From Aotearoamyces nothofagi (taxonomy: Eukaryota; Ascomycota; Leotiomycetes; Leotiales; Tympanidaceae): a DNA stretch of 64,000 nucleotides. Of this stretch, positions 1-10,074 are shown in pieces. The stretch's first letter is position 1, and each line of letters opens with the position of its first letter. Made by a program: the position numbers and the translations under genes. The DNA is taken from NCBI GenBank assembly GCA_015345905.1, contig JADDTR010000005.1, positions 1-64,000 on the forward strand, in the 5' to 3' direction. Under the pieces are notes generated by a model. The model was not told the DNA's origin, made no database searches, and saw nothing but the letters and a program-made list of their open reading frames with translations.

Positions 1-31
1 AACCCTAACCCTAACCCTAACCCTAACCCTA
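1..31. repeat. Telomere repeat tract
   Basis: Five CCCTAA repeats open the window. The C-rich strand at the 5' end of the + strand is the orientation expected for a left chromosome end (TTAGGG telomere, usual for filamentous ascomycetes). The tract is short, probably because the assembly stops inside it. Confidence 0.95.
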
Positions 32-1192
32 GGGCCTGTAGGACCACGTTGAAATTCTTAGGGTTATTGGTATTACAGCATAATACCAATGGATGCCTAC
101 ACGGACTATATCTTAAATCTCCTATAGTAAAAAATTGGTATTACACTGTAATACCAGAGCACTAGTGTTAGGGTTATTGGTATTACAGTATAATACTAAT
201 AGGTGCCTATACAGACTATACCTTAAATCTCCCATAGTAAAAAATTGGTATTATAGTATAATACCAGAGCACTAGTATTAGGAGTGTACACTCCTAGGAA
301 TTGAGTGAATTAGATGTATACTGCTTTCTAGAAATTGGGTACATGTATACTTTCTAGGAATTGGGTATATACACTCTTAGGAATTGAGTGCCTGTATACT
401 CAGGCAACCCTATTCAGGAATTCAGTACATATACTCGGTAGTATATATACAACCGAAGGAGAGCTAACCCCAGGAACTAAATACATAAATAACTCAACAA
501 CTATAGTAGGTACACTAATTCTAGAAGCGGTATTGAAACTGTACAATTGAGTATATTCAGGCCCTAAATTCTAGGGCCTGTAGAAGCACTTTGAAATTCT
601 TAGGGTTATTGGTATTATAGTATAATACCATTAGATGTCTATATAGACTATACCTTAAATCTCCTATAGTAAAAAATTGGTATTATAGTGTAATACCAGA
701 GTACTAGTATTAGATATATACACTCTCTAGGAATTGAGTGAATTGGATATATACTACTTCCTAGGAATTGGGTATATACACTCCTAGGAATTGGGTATAT
801 ATACTCTCTAGGAATTGGGTATATATACTTCTAGGAATTGGGTGTATATACTCTCTAGGAATTGGGTGCCTATATACTCAGGCAACCCCATTTAGAAATT
901 CAGTATATACACTCCTAGGAATTGAGTAGTATATACAACCAAAGAACAGGCAATTCCAAGAACTAAATATATAAATAACTCAACAACCACTATAGATATA
1001 CTAATTCTGAGAGCGGCAATGAAACTGCACGATTGAGTACATCTAGGCCCTAAATTCTAGGGCCTGTAGAACCATGTTGAAATTCTTAGGGTTATTGGTA
1101 TTACAGTATAATACCAATAGATGTCTATACAGACTATATCTTAAATCCCCTATAGTAAAAAATTGATATTACAGTGTAATACCAGAGTACTA

Positions 1193-1665
1193 GTGTTAGG
1201 AATTGGGTGTATATACTCTCTAGGAGTTGGGTGTATATACTCTCTAGGAATTGGGTATATATACACTTTCTAGGAATAGGAGTATACACTCTCTAGGAAT
1301 TGGGTATATATGCTCTCCAGGAATTGGGTTGCCTATATACTTAGGCAACCCTATTTAGGAATTCAGTGTATATACTCGGTGGTATATACACTCCTAGGAA
1401 TTGAGTGAATTAGGTGTATACTGCTCTCTAGGAGTTGGGTATATACACTTCTAGGAATTGGATATATATACTCTCTAGGAATTGGGTATATACACTCTCC
1501 AGGAATTGGGTATATATACTCTCCAGGAATTGAGTATATACACTCTCCAGGAATTGGGTATATATACTCTCCAGGAGTTGGATATATACACTCTCTAGGA
1601 ATTGGGTACATCCGCTCTCCAGGAATTGGGTGTATACGCTCTCTAGGAATTGGGTACCTATACTC
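1193..1665. repeat. Minisatellite block, 20-24 bp period
   Basis: Repeats of the type CTCTAGGAATTGGGTATATA with small variations run head to tail; similar shorter blocks lie at about 269-420 and 717-930. Because the period is close to a multiple of three, two minus-strand frames stay open and give a repetitive Pro-Ile-Pro or Gln-Phe-Leu peptide, which is an artefact of the repeat. Confidence 0.8.
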
Positions 1666-1988
1666 TCAGGCAACCCCATCTGGGAATTCGGTATACATGT
1701 ACAGTAGTATACTTGGTAGTACACGCGACCAAAGAACAGGCAATTCTAGGAACTAAATACATGAATAACTCAACAACCACTATAGATATACCAATTCTGA
1801 GAGCAGCATTGAAACTGCACTATTGAGTATATTCAGGCCCTAAATTCTAGGGCCTGTAGAAGCACTTTGAAATTCTTAGGATTATTGGTATTATAGTATA
1901 ATATCAATAGATACCTATATAGACTATATCTTAAATCTCCTATAGTAAAAAATTGGTATTACAGTATAATACCAAAGTACTAGTATTA

Positions 1989-2205
1989 GAGTATTATTTA
2001 GACAAATTAGATAGATTTGAATATATATACCTCCTTTGAATTTTATATATCTAATAAGTGTTAAGACCTTTGTATTACCTTATAGTAACTTACTATAGCA
2101 TTTGTATACAGATCTGATATAATATACTAGCAGCTATATATATACCAATATTTTTTATATAGGCCTTGGTATAGATTATATATAATCTACTAGATTATAG
2201 AGATA
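1989..2205 (+). repeat. Dispersed repeat, RIP-mutated copy inside a telomeric unit
   Basis: This stretch interrupts the fourth telomeric unit. It matches the reverse complement of about 16410-16632 over its whole length. Differences are mostly C-to-T in this copy, for example CCTTCGAA against CCTTTGAA and GTGCCAAG against GTGTTAAG. The other copy has TG...CA-like ends, so this is probably a decayed solo LTR or a short non-autonomous element. Confidence 0.75.
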
Positions 2206-2560
2206 GAAATTGGATATATATACTTCTAGGAATTTAGTATCTATATACTTAGACAACTCTATTTAGAAATTCAGTATATATACTCTAGTATATATACAAC
2301 TAAAGAACAGGCAATTCTAGAAACTAAATATATAAATAATTCAACAACTACTATAGATATACTAATTCTAAGAGCAGTAATAAAACTATACAATTGAGTA
2401 TATCTAGACCCTAAATTCTAGAGTCTATAGAACTATATTGAAATTCTGAGAGTTATTAGTATTATAGTATAATACTAATAGATGTCTATATAGACTATAT
2501 CTTAAATCTCCTATAGTAAAAAATTGGTATTATAGTATAATACTAAAGTACTAGTATTAG

Positions 2561-4540
2561 AGTTGTTCTAAGACTAATAAAGAGTTTATCTATAGTACTT
2601 TAAATAGAGAAGATATTACAATGCCTTTATAGATAGTATACTATATTAAAGAGTAGATATAAACCAATTTAGCTACTATAGTTGTTCTATTTATATCTAC
2701 TACTATAATATACCAACTCTATAGAGGTTTGTAATATATTCTTTCTAGTAATATATCTGTTATAAAATTACTTGTAGTACTGCTGTTAATAATTGCCTCT
2801 ATTTTGAAAACTACTCTATTCTTCTCTAAAAGAGAGAGGACTGTTGTTGTAAAGATAGTCTATAATAGAGTAGTTGTTAAGAGGTCTAGTAATACTAATA
2901 TTATATTAAACTTCTACAGCTTAGTTAAAGTTGTAACAATATTAGCAATAGTATCTAGTTAAAGTACTTGGTCGATTAGTAAAGTAGATATCAATTTGGA
3001 TGTTAGTAACAGCTCTTCTTAATAATGATATAGACTTTTTTCTCTATTTTCTACTAGTTCTAACAGTAGAAAGAGATAGTATTTTTTATATAGAGGTATA
3101 CTGTATTACTTGTTTAGTACTTATCTAATCTATATAGTATATACAACCTCTTCTTACAATGCTTTTTATAGAGTTCTATAAGAACCTATAGATATCTAGT
3201 CTCCTTTATAGCTGAGCTCTTTAATTGTATATTAGAGTTCTTTAGTTCTAGTAGAGGATAGAAAGGCTGCTTATAAGTTGATAACTCTAGAGAGTAAACT
3301 CTTACTTGTTTTAATAGCTGGTTACTAGTACAGTCTTAGAATAGACATTTTTCTATTTGGATATAATTTTCAGTATCTTGGACTGTCTACTTCAGTTATA
3401 AATAGATTAGAGATAGTTGTCCGAATATAGTATTATAGATTTGCTCAAGGATCAAGATATTGAGCTTTTTATAGTAGGCTGATACTATAGCTATATTGCT
3501 TTCTATCTAGAAGATATCTTATAATAATTCTTTGAAATAGTTAGTAAAGTCCTATATTGTCTATCTCTCTCTTATCAAGTATTGATCTATCTTCAGCTCT
3601 ACTTCTAGTCCTATATTGAGAGGACTATAATTGTTGAACAGCTAGGTCTTTATTGACATTTAATCAGAGAAAATATATATATCCTCTCCTCTGTTTAAGT
3701 ATATTAATTGAATCTGTCTTTATATATTGACTAAGAGGTAGAATAAAGTATATAATACTTGGAGTATTAAATCTACTATACAACCTTATATAAAATAATC
3801 CTCTATATCTATAATCTAGAAACAAATATTGCCTTTTCCTATCTCAAATATAGAAGGTTCCTTCAGTTTTGTTTAGAACAATTTAGAACTATAGCTAAAG
3901 GAGGATTGTTCTAAGAAAGATATACTCGATTGTAGTACTACTACTATTAGTAGACAATTGATATCTAGTAGTAGTAGTTGAGAGGAATCTAGTATATAAA
4001 GATCTCCAAGTCTATCTTCTAGAAACTGTAGTATAATTGTAGTCGAGAGGTTTGGTATCTGGATTTCCTATATTCTTTGCTCTATTGCAAGCATTTGTTG
4101 GTTGATCTACTTCTACTCTTCTAGATAAGTAGCTCTTTTCTTCTATTGGAATTCTTGTAGTTCGAGAATTTCTTCTACTTGCCGGCTGATAATCTGTTGG
4201 AAAGTCTTGCTATATAGAGTATATCTTCCTTTACTTACTCAAGGTAATCTTTGATAGAGAAAAGCTGGTATCAGTAAATATATAGATGAGTATTCTATTA
4301 TTGCTAAAGGAGAGACTTGGAGAGTTTCAATATCTTGCTTCTCATCTATATCTAAGTGTAATAAGAACGATTCATTCTATACATTGGAAGGATCAGGAGT
4401 ATCTATTAATACCAATATTGCAGCCTTCTTTCTTAGTAGTATTATAAGTTCTAGCTCTTCTTGTAATTATATAAGGATAGTAGACTAGTAATCTGGTGAT
4501 AGTTGGCCTTCTAGATAAGAAGAATCAGAATGTAAGAGCG
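2561..4540. other. AT-rich RIP-degraded relic DNA, no intact gene
   Basis: This 2 kb stretch is strongly AT-rich with many TATA and TAGTA runs. No usable open frame exists. On the minus strand at about 4420-4030, conceptual translation gives protein-like text broken by several stops (for example a stretch reading ELQEFQ, then KKRATYLEE). That suggests a transposon-derived coding sequence destroyed by C-to-T change; the family cannot be named. Confidence 0.5.
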
Positions 4541-4943
4541 TGCTGGCCAAGGATCACCAAATATATATATAAACTGATTCTTAAGGAATCAGAAAGCTTT
4601 AGGAGCTCAGGGCTCCTAAATACCCCTCTTTTAGACGAGGCGCTACTGCGGTAGTGCCGCAGTCGGAGCTCGGAGCCGTGGCTCCGAGCGGCACGTGTAT
4701 TTAGTCATGTGGTCGGAGGTCGGGACAATAGCTCCGACCGGTCACGTGTATTAGTCACATGCCTTCCTTATAGGTAGTTTACCAGAGTGGAATAGCAGAC
4801 CAATCTATCTATCTCATTTAGATGTCTTAGTTCTTATACAAACAATCTGTCATTTTTGTATAATGAGCTGAGGTATATAAAAGAATCCTCAACTTAAGTT
4901 ACTCAAGTATTTCGCATATCTGCAACTCAAATATCTCTACTCA
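4541..4943 (+). mobile_element. Candidate solo LTR
   Basis: The segment starts TGCTGGCCAAGGATCACC and ends CTCTACTCA, so it has TG...CA termini. It contains a TATA-like GAGGTATATAAAAG at about 4869-4882. Its middle (about 4665-4765) holds two related modules, each a stem-loop (GGAGC/GCTCC type) followed by CACGTGTATT-AGTCA. No target-site duplication is visible. The DNA just beyond 4943 reads, on the minus strand, as the lost C-terminus of the neighbouring nuclease-like gene, so an insertion into the 3' end of that gene would explain the layout. This is inference from termini and context only. Confidence 0.35.
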
Positions 4944-5046
4944 TGGAATGGTATCGACTGGCAAATATCAGATATGCAGGATCGACACCCATGACAGGAT
5001 AATTTGCTTCCACCTTATTTTCAATAGCAGAAACCATGTGAAATGC

Positions 5047-5973
5047 CTATAAAGCTAGGTTGAAAGTTATCTCTCCTACACCCTGAGCCTCCCATCTTAT
5101 GGTACAGAGTTCGATAGGCTTCATATTTGTATCCGGGTGACTATGGTCTGTGTATCCCGGCGACGATGACAGTGCGGACGGCGATGACGATAGAGGTGCG
5201 CTCTCGCCTCGCTGTGGCTGAGAAGCTGTAGTGCTGGGCCTTGTAGGCCGATTCTTTGCCAGCGATCTCGAGGGAGACAAAACCTCATCCATTCGGCGTC
5301 GTCCTAACAGAACTTCTATCGGAGAGACAAGATAGCAGTAGCGTGAGTTGTAGCATCTTGCATAGTGATTGACTTGCTCTAAGCACTTCTCACTAGCTCT
5401 TGTCCAACGATCCTGAACTAGGGACTCCTCGCTTGATGTCTCATCCATCATTGCATCGTCACTATCATCTTCTGTGTAATCGTCCAGATCACCCAAGCTG
5501 AACGCCCTTTGAGCAAATTTGCTATCTCCAGGTAATAGGTTGTTTCCTGTGTCCTTTGTGCCAATCCCTGCCCAATCTGGGTATATTCGTCCCTTGTCAG
5601 TAGCAGCACGAGTATAACTTCCAACGAGCCAGGTGATTTGCGGTAGTCGCAAGTATTCGCATGCAGCCTTTAGTGCTGCGTTGACAATAATGCAGTTGTA
5701 TCCTAACAGTACAGATTCAAATGATCTCTCATCGCGAATTTCAAGCTGCGCGGGTAGAACGGGAGGCTGCTCAGGCAATTCGAACTCATGGTCAAGCAGT
5801 AATCCAAGTATCGAATCAATCTGCTCGAGTACGAAATCATGCCATTGTTCTTTGCCCTCGATTGGATCCCAGCCTGGCGTATCAGTCGTACTGAGATCCT
5901 GCTCAGCATTCTGTAATTTTCTGAAATGAGGATTCGGGGTCGAAAGGTAATTGCGCAGCGTTGTACGTGGCAT
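5047..5973 (-). CDS. PD-(D/E)XK restriction-endonuclease-like protein, C-terminally truncated
   Basis: A single-exon frame of 308 aa from the ATG at 5973. Around residues 130-153 it has YPDW, then GDSK 16 residues later, i.e. the P-D...(D/E)-X-K layout of PD-(D/E)XK nucleases (D133, D150, K152). Near residue 200 come QVNHYAR and RYCYLVS, matching the Q..HY...RYGYI(L/V)T element of fungal and Crinkler-type REase-like domains. An acidic/Ser stretch lies at about 162-185 and a Pro/Ser-rich low-complexity stretch at about 232-280. The C-terminus ends FNLAL then TAG; homologues as I know them continue LALWWLHM, and the frame after the stop reads AFHMVSAIENK, so the stop looks like TGG to TAG. Nuclease activity is inferred. 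It is divergent from the kinase gene at 6187. Confidence 0.6.
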   Translation of the reverse strand: MPRTTLRNYLSTPNPHFRKLQNAEQDLSTTDTPGWDPIEGKEQWHDFVLEQIDSILGLLLDHEFELPEQPPVLPAQLEIRDERSFESVLLGYNCIIVNAALKAACEYLRLPQITWLVGSYTRAATDKGRIYPDWAGIGTKDTGNNLLPGDSKFAQRAFSLGDLDDYTEDDSDDAMMDETSSEESLVQDRWTRASEKCLEQVNHYARCYNSRYCYLVSPIEVLLGRRRMDEVLSPSRSLAKNRPTRPSTTASQPQRGESAPLSSSPSALSSSPGYTDHSHPDTNMKPIELCTIRWEAQGVGEITFNLAL

Positions 5974-6186
5974 ATTCAAGCAAGTGACTTATTGATTAAC
6001 ACTGTAAGCGTTGAGGGCGGGTGACGTGGATCGCTAGGTTAGCGCCGCTTCAGTGCCTTAGTGCCTCAAATATCAGGCCTTAAGTAAAGGTTGGCGAGGT
6101 TGGTAAATGAGGTCACGCAGCCGTAACATTTATGCAACAATTGCAGCCATTCCAACCCTCCCTTCTGCTTCAAACACTCTGGAAGT
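5974..6186. promoter_or_regulatory. Shared divergent promoter region
   Basis: A 213 bp gap separates the start codons of the nuclease-like gene (minus) and the kinase gene (plus), so both are likely controlled from here. No clear TATA box or known operator is visible. Confidence 0.4.
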
Positions 6187-7676
6187 ATGCGCGAAGTCAA
6201 AACCATTGGCCATTATATAGGTGCTGGGTCGCGCGCCCAGGTCCATGCCGCAATTGTTGGAGAGGAACGCGTCGCTCTGAAGATCGTATGTGCATGCTCT
6301 CCTGTTGACGTTAAATTGTGTACTAAGTGCATGGTGATCCAGTACCGTGACAGGGCTTTCTTTGAACAAGAAAAGGAAGCTTACGAGCAGCTTCTTCGAG
6401 GCAGGCCATCTCCATCTCTCAAGCTGCCTCGATACTTTGGCACCTTTGGCCTCACCGAATCTGTTTTATCAACCTTCGAATTTCAACCCAGTCGAATTAA
6501 CAAACGACAACATGTTGGCCCTTGCACTCCCTACAAAGTGGCACTTGGATTTGAGGAGTTTAGCGGAGTTGGACTTCACACTATTATTAACGACCTAAAC
6601 GATACGTGTCTTGCCAAATTGGAAAAGGACCTATTCAAAACCATACAAGCGCTTCACGATATTGGCATATGCCACCGAGATCTCAAGGCCGATAACATCT
6701 TGTTGAACCCTTCTATGCTGGAAGATAATCAACAAGTTACAATGGAGTACATGGTGATCGACTTTAGTGACGCAGCTCTGAAATATAAAACTTCCGTGCA
6801 TTGTTGGAGAAAATTGCAGAAGCTTGACTTAAGACACATGCGAGAGATATTTTTGGATGCTCGGGCAGCGAAGGTACGGGTAAACAGAATTTATCTCTCG
6901 TCGTTGTTTGTACATTTGGCTAACTTCTATGAACTATGCAGGCTGCTAGGTCAGGATTCCAAAAACTTTCCAACATCTTACCTTCGGACCGAAAGCTCAA
7001 TAAAGATGTAGCTAAACAACCTGTGATAGACGTAGAGACACAATTAGAACTCTCTCGTTTGCTCAAAGTTGCATATTCGGCTCCCAAAATTCAGTCCCTT
7101 GTGGATGAAATTCTTCAGGTAACCACTTCTTTGGTACCAGAACTATGTTCGGCTGTAGTCCAAATCCTTCATAATCACGGGCGGTCGTCTGAAGCGCTTG
7201 CTTTAGTTGAGGAACATTTTACAAATGCTATAACTCAAAACGCCCGGTGTCCTCAGCTCAGTCGTCAGAAGGGCCTCATACTGCAATCCCTGGGATTGGA
7301 ACCGCATAACGCAGCACAAGCCTTCGAGTCCGCTATTGGCCAATTCAATGAGCAACTTGGACCACTCAATCACGCTACTCTCTCTACTCGACGTGAATAT
7401 GCCCTTTTCCGAGCGAGGAGTGGTGATCGCGATATCGCGATAGAGGTTCTCAAAGATATTTTGACGGTATTGGCCAGCGAGCAAGTCTACACGCGAAAGC
7501 AGGCTCGAATTATAAATACATGTTCGAAGGATATCAAAAGCTTGGAAGCATTCAAAGCTCCGGATTCTTCCATTTTGGCCATCAATCACCAACACCTTAC
7601 ACCAAGCTCGAAGAGAAAATTTCTCTCTGATAGAGAATCTAGTATTAATCTTCGGTCACCAAAGCGATTACATTGA
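6187..7676 (+). CDS. Protein kinase-like protein with TPR-like helical tail
   Basis: Two exons, 6187-6873 and 6942-7676, joined over a 68 bp intron (GTACGG donor, GCTAAC branch, CTATGCAG acceptor), give 473 aa. Residues 1-229 are a compact kinase fold: glycine loop GAGSRAQV (12-19), VALK with K32, an alpha-C glutamate near E62, HRDLKADN (H163, D165, N170) and IDFS in place of DFG (D192). There is no clear APE motif and the activation segment is very short. Residues about 240-440 are helical with TPR-like pairs (for example SSEALALVEEHF and HNAAQAFESAI). Such small kinases occur in fungal accessory regions and beside or within Crinkler/REase-type effector proteins. Pairing with the divergent nuclease-like gene suggests a joint role in conflict or signalling; that is inference. 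Confidence 0.65.
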
Positions 7677-8422
7677 AATTTAAACCGCGAACAATTGAGG
7701 TATGTAAAAATACCTTTGTGAAGAGTAGCTGCTAACTTAGGGTTGTAGGTCGGAAACACACAATGCAGATCCGGCAAAATTCCAAACCTCCCCCCTTCTC
7801 AATGCACAACTCTTCCGCGCCAATGTAGTCCTTAGGTAGACGCAATCGCTCTATGCCACCAGGATCATATGGTTGGTTTATCCCGAATCAGTCATTTCTG
7901 GCAAGAGGAACCCGAAATTAAGCACAACGATGCGTCACAATGGGGAGAAAGAAACTGGGAAACATTATTGGACGAAGGACGAGGATGACAGGGAGCCATG
8001 TCATATTTGCAAGGTCGTGAAGGATCCTAGGCATGCATTACATGGGAACGCGTTCACACGTCTGCGCTCTTCGACATATCGCGGACGCACTGTTGAGGTT
8101 CTCGATGCAAGAAGGGAACATTGACTTACAGCAGAAAGTATAATGCGACGTAGTTGGTAGATTGAAAAGTATTTACTGCTAACAATCTTTGTTCCCCTTG
8201 GAAGCGTATACAAGTTTCGTGAAGCTACAATCCTTGCCATTCCTGTTTCCTTTACGAACCTTCGCGCGCAATTGAACTGATAGGTCCATCCGTCGCCAAC
8301 TCAAGGCGTCTCTAGTTACACTCTTATCGGGACACATGCTGTGATCCAATTTCGAGCTCAAATTTCACCTCTCGACATCCAGCTTCTTCAAGTCGCCAGG
8401 AGTATTCATGGCAAACTCGTTC
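7677..8422. other. Intergenic, no gene recognised
   Basis: Short open frames (for example 7873-8124 with a CHIC motif) lack start context, splice support and recognisable domains. Nothing annotated. Confidence 0.4.
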
Positions 8423-10074
8423 CTAATATAACTGACTGTGGTGGGCATAGAACATGGCCAGTACGATGTCTCCGAACTCGCCACCGGCGCCTTGATTTGA
8501 CCAGGCAATGTTCTTACGACAGCCATCGCCGTATATAGAGCCATAGGTTATGGCGAGAAGGGCAGTGGCCACGATCAGCAGGCACTTGGCAACTGCGAAG
8601 CCATTGTTCAGAGTAATTAAAAAAACTTTGTGTTGTGATGTTCAGGAACGAGTATAGGGAAGGCCGCCAATAGCCCAGAGAAAGTCATAGGTCTTATTGT
8701 AGCAGGCATCATCCTCGGTGCATTGGTGGGAGATGACCGCCTGTATGTAGATGCCGAACTGGATTGAATTCCCTGCCAGGTTACCAAAGAGGAGGAAGGT
8801 AATACCAAAAACGCAACTAATAAAAAGCCTGGGACGCGACGCTTCTACATATATTCGAGGTAGTAGCTATGATGGACGGATTAACTGGTCAAATGGCATC
8901 ATATGCCTTGTTGCGATAACCAGGACCCTGAAATATTCACAGAACTTCTGCTTTTCCACCTCGTTCACACCTTCCCATGCCAGGCAAACATTTGGCATGT
9001 CACCAACCTCGGCAACCTTCATCTGATTGAGCTTCCCTGTAACTTGCGAACAGTCGAGCCAAAGCCCACTCAGCGGCCCTTTGATAGCTGTTTTGGGAAC
9101 CTGACTTGTGTAACGTATTGTGCCTGGAAAAGTGCCAAGAAAGTCTCCAGGAGAGATAGGCACAATAGGAGAGACGGTGACGGATTTGTTTGATTTGATT
9201 TCGTAGGATGTCAGGTCGATGAAGAGAGACTTGTTGCGTTTTGTGTCATCCCTAAGACCGTCACGAATAATCCTTGCTGTCGTCTCATAAGAGGATGGCT
9301 CTATGTTGTGGTCCGTTTGGCACTTCACTTTCTCAGACATGTTGAACCATTGAAAGTAGGTATCTCCCCGATCGTTTGCTAGAACATTGGCTCTTTCAGA
9401 GGCATTCGCCAAGTCACACCTGCCGGAGAAGTCGTTGGCCACTTGAGCCACACATCTTGACTGGAGTCTCGAAAGCGGCTGATGATAAAGTTTGTCCCAA
9501 GAGAGCAGAGTCTCTAAACTTTCCGGATGCTTAAAGCAGTATTCGTTGAACTCAGCAGTCCAGTAGACGAGCATCAATGTTACTCCATTCATTCTCAAGT
9601 CGAATAAAAGTTTCTAGAAAGCTATATACTTTAGAACTATATCCTTTCTTCTCTCAAGTCCCTTTGCCTGTAGAATCTCTGTACCAGCCTGTGTTTGTTC
9701 TACCGTAAATCCATCCTGTAGACGGTGTGACTTGGTCATGGTCCCTGCTTTCGTTTCAATCATAGGCCAGTAGAATGTTTCTTCCCAATTAGTTCGCATC
9801 TGATCCTCGGTCTTGTTACCTCACTATCTCGGATACTATTGATCCCATCATCAAATGAACCCATTAAGTCCTTGGGTTCGGGCAAAGGCTGCTCCATTCT
9901 CAATAAATCAATTTGCCTTAAATCGGTCGCCTGATCAATTCCCCTTTCTTGAGTTCCCCCGTCCGCATTGAGTATTTCAATAAACCGCCACTGTGTCATG
10001 TCAACGCCTTGAAGTCGACTTGCGTTTCGACGGTCTCTAAAGCCTGTTACTGCAGGACAAAATGCCGTCGGCAA
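8423..10074 (-). pseudogene. Decayed gene for an unrecognised membrane protein
   Basis: Coding-like text runs on the minus strand in three pieces. 10074-9760 has no ATG at its head. 9799-8867 is one frame of about 310 codons interrupted only by a TAG at 9614-9616 (reads F-stop-KLLFDL). About 8850-8423 holds two pieces in different frames, one with ITFLLFGNLAGNSIQFGIY and one with FAVAKCLLIVATALLAITYGS, both like membrane segments. Changing frame between pieces without good splice sites, plus the internal stop, argues for a pseudogene. The TAG could be CAG hit by one C-to-T change in a CpA context, the RIP signature. The family is unknown to me. Confidence 0.45.

Larger units (their letters stand above)
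29..2560. repeat. Subtelomeric tandem unit array, about 4.5 units
   Basis: Units begin at about 29, 572, 1048, 1847 and 2414 with a block reading TAGGGCCTGTAG in the first copies. Each unit has three parts: a core of about 145 bp (with a tandem partial second core at about 163-280), a block of 20-24 bp minisatellite repeats, and a closing block with AACAGGCAATTC and GCCCTAAATTCTAG. The core carries two inverted repeats of the form TTGGTATTA-n-TAATACCAA. Units are progressively more AT-rich away from the telomere; the fifth copy starts TAGAGTCTATAG, i.e. G-to-A and C-to-T relative to the first. I see no gene here; long open frames are translations of the minisatellite. Confidence 0.85.

Noticed and set aside
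1363-1724. Two overlapping minus-strand frames coding repetitive PIPGE/QFLES peptides
   Set aside because: They are translations of the 20-24 bp telomeric minisatellite in two frames; no coding bias or homologue is expected.
4940-4975. Possible retrotransposon primer-binding site TGGAATGGTATCGAC after the candidate LTR
   Set aside because: The same bases read on the minus strand as the conserved tail of the nuclease-like gene, and the match to a tRNA 3' end is poor.
7873-8124. 83-codon frame with CHICK-like motif
   Set aside because: No domain, no splice support and unlikely start context; probably chance.
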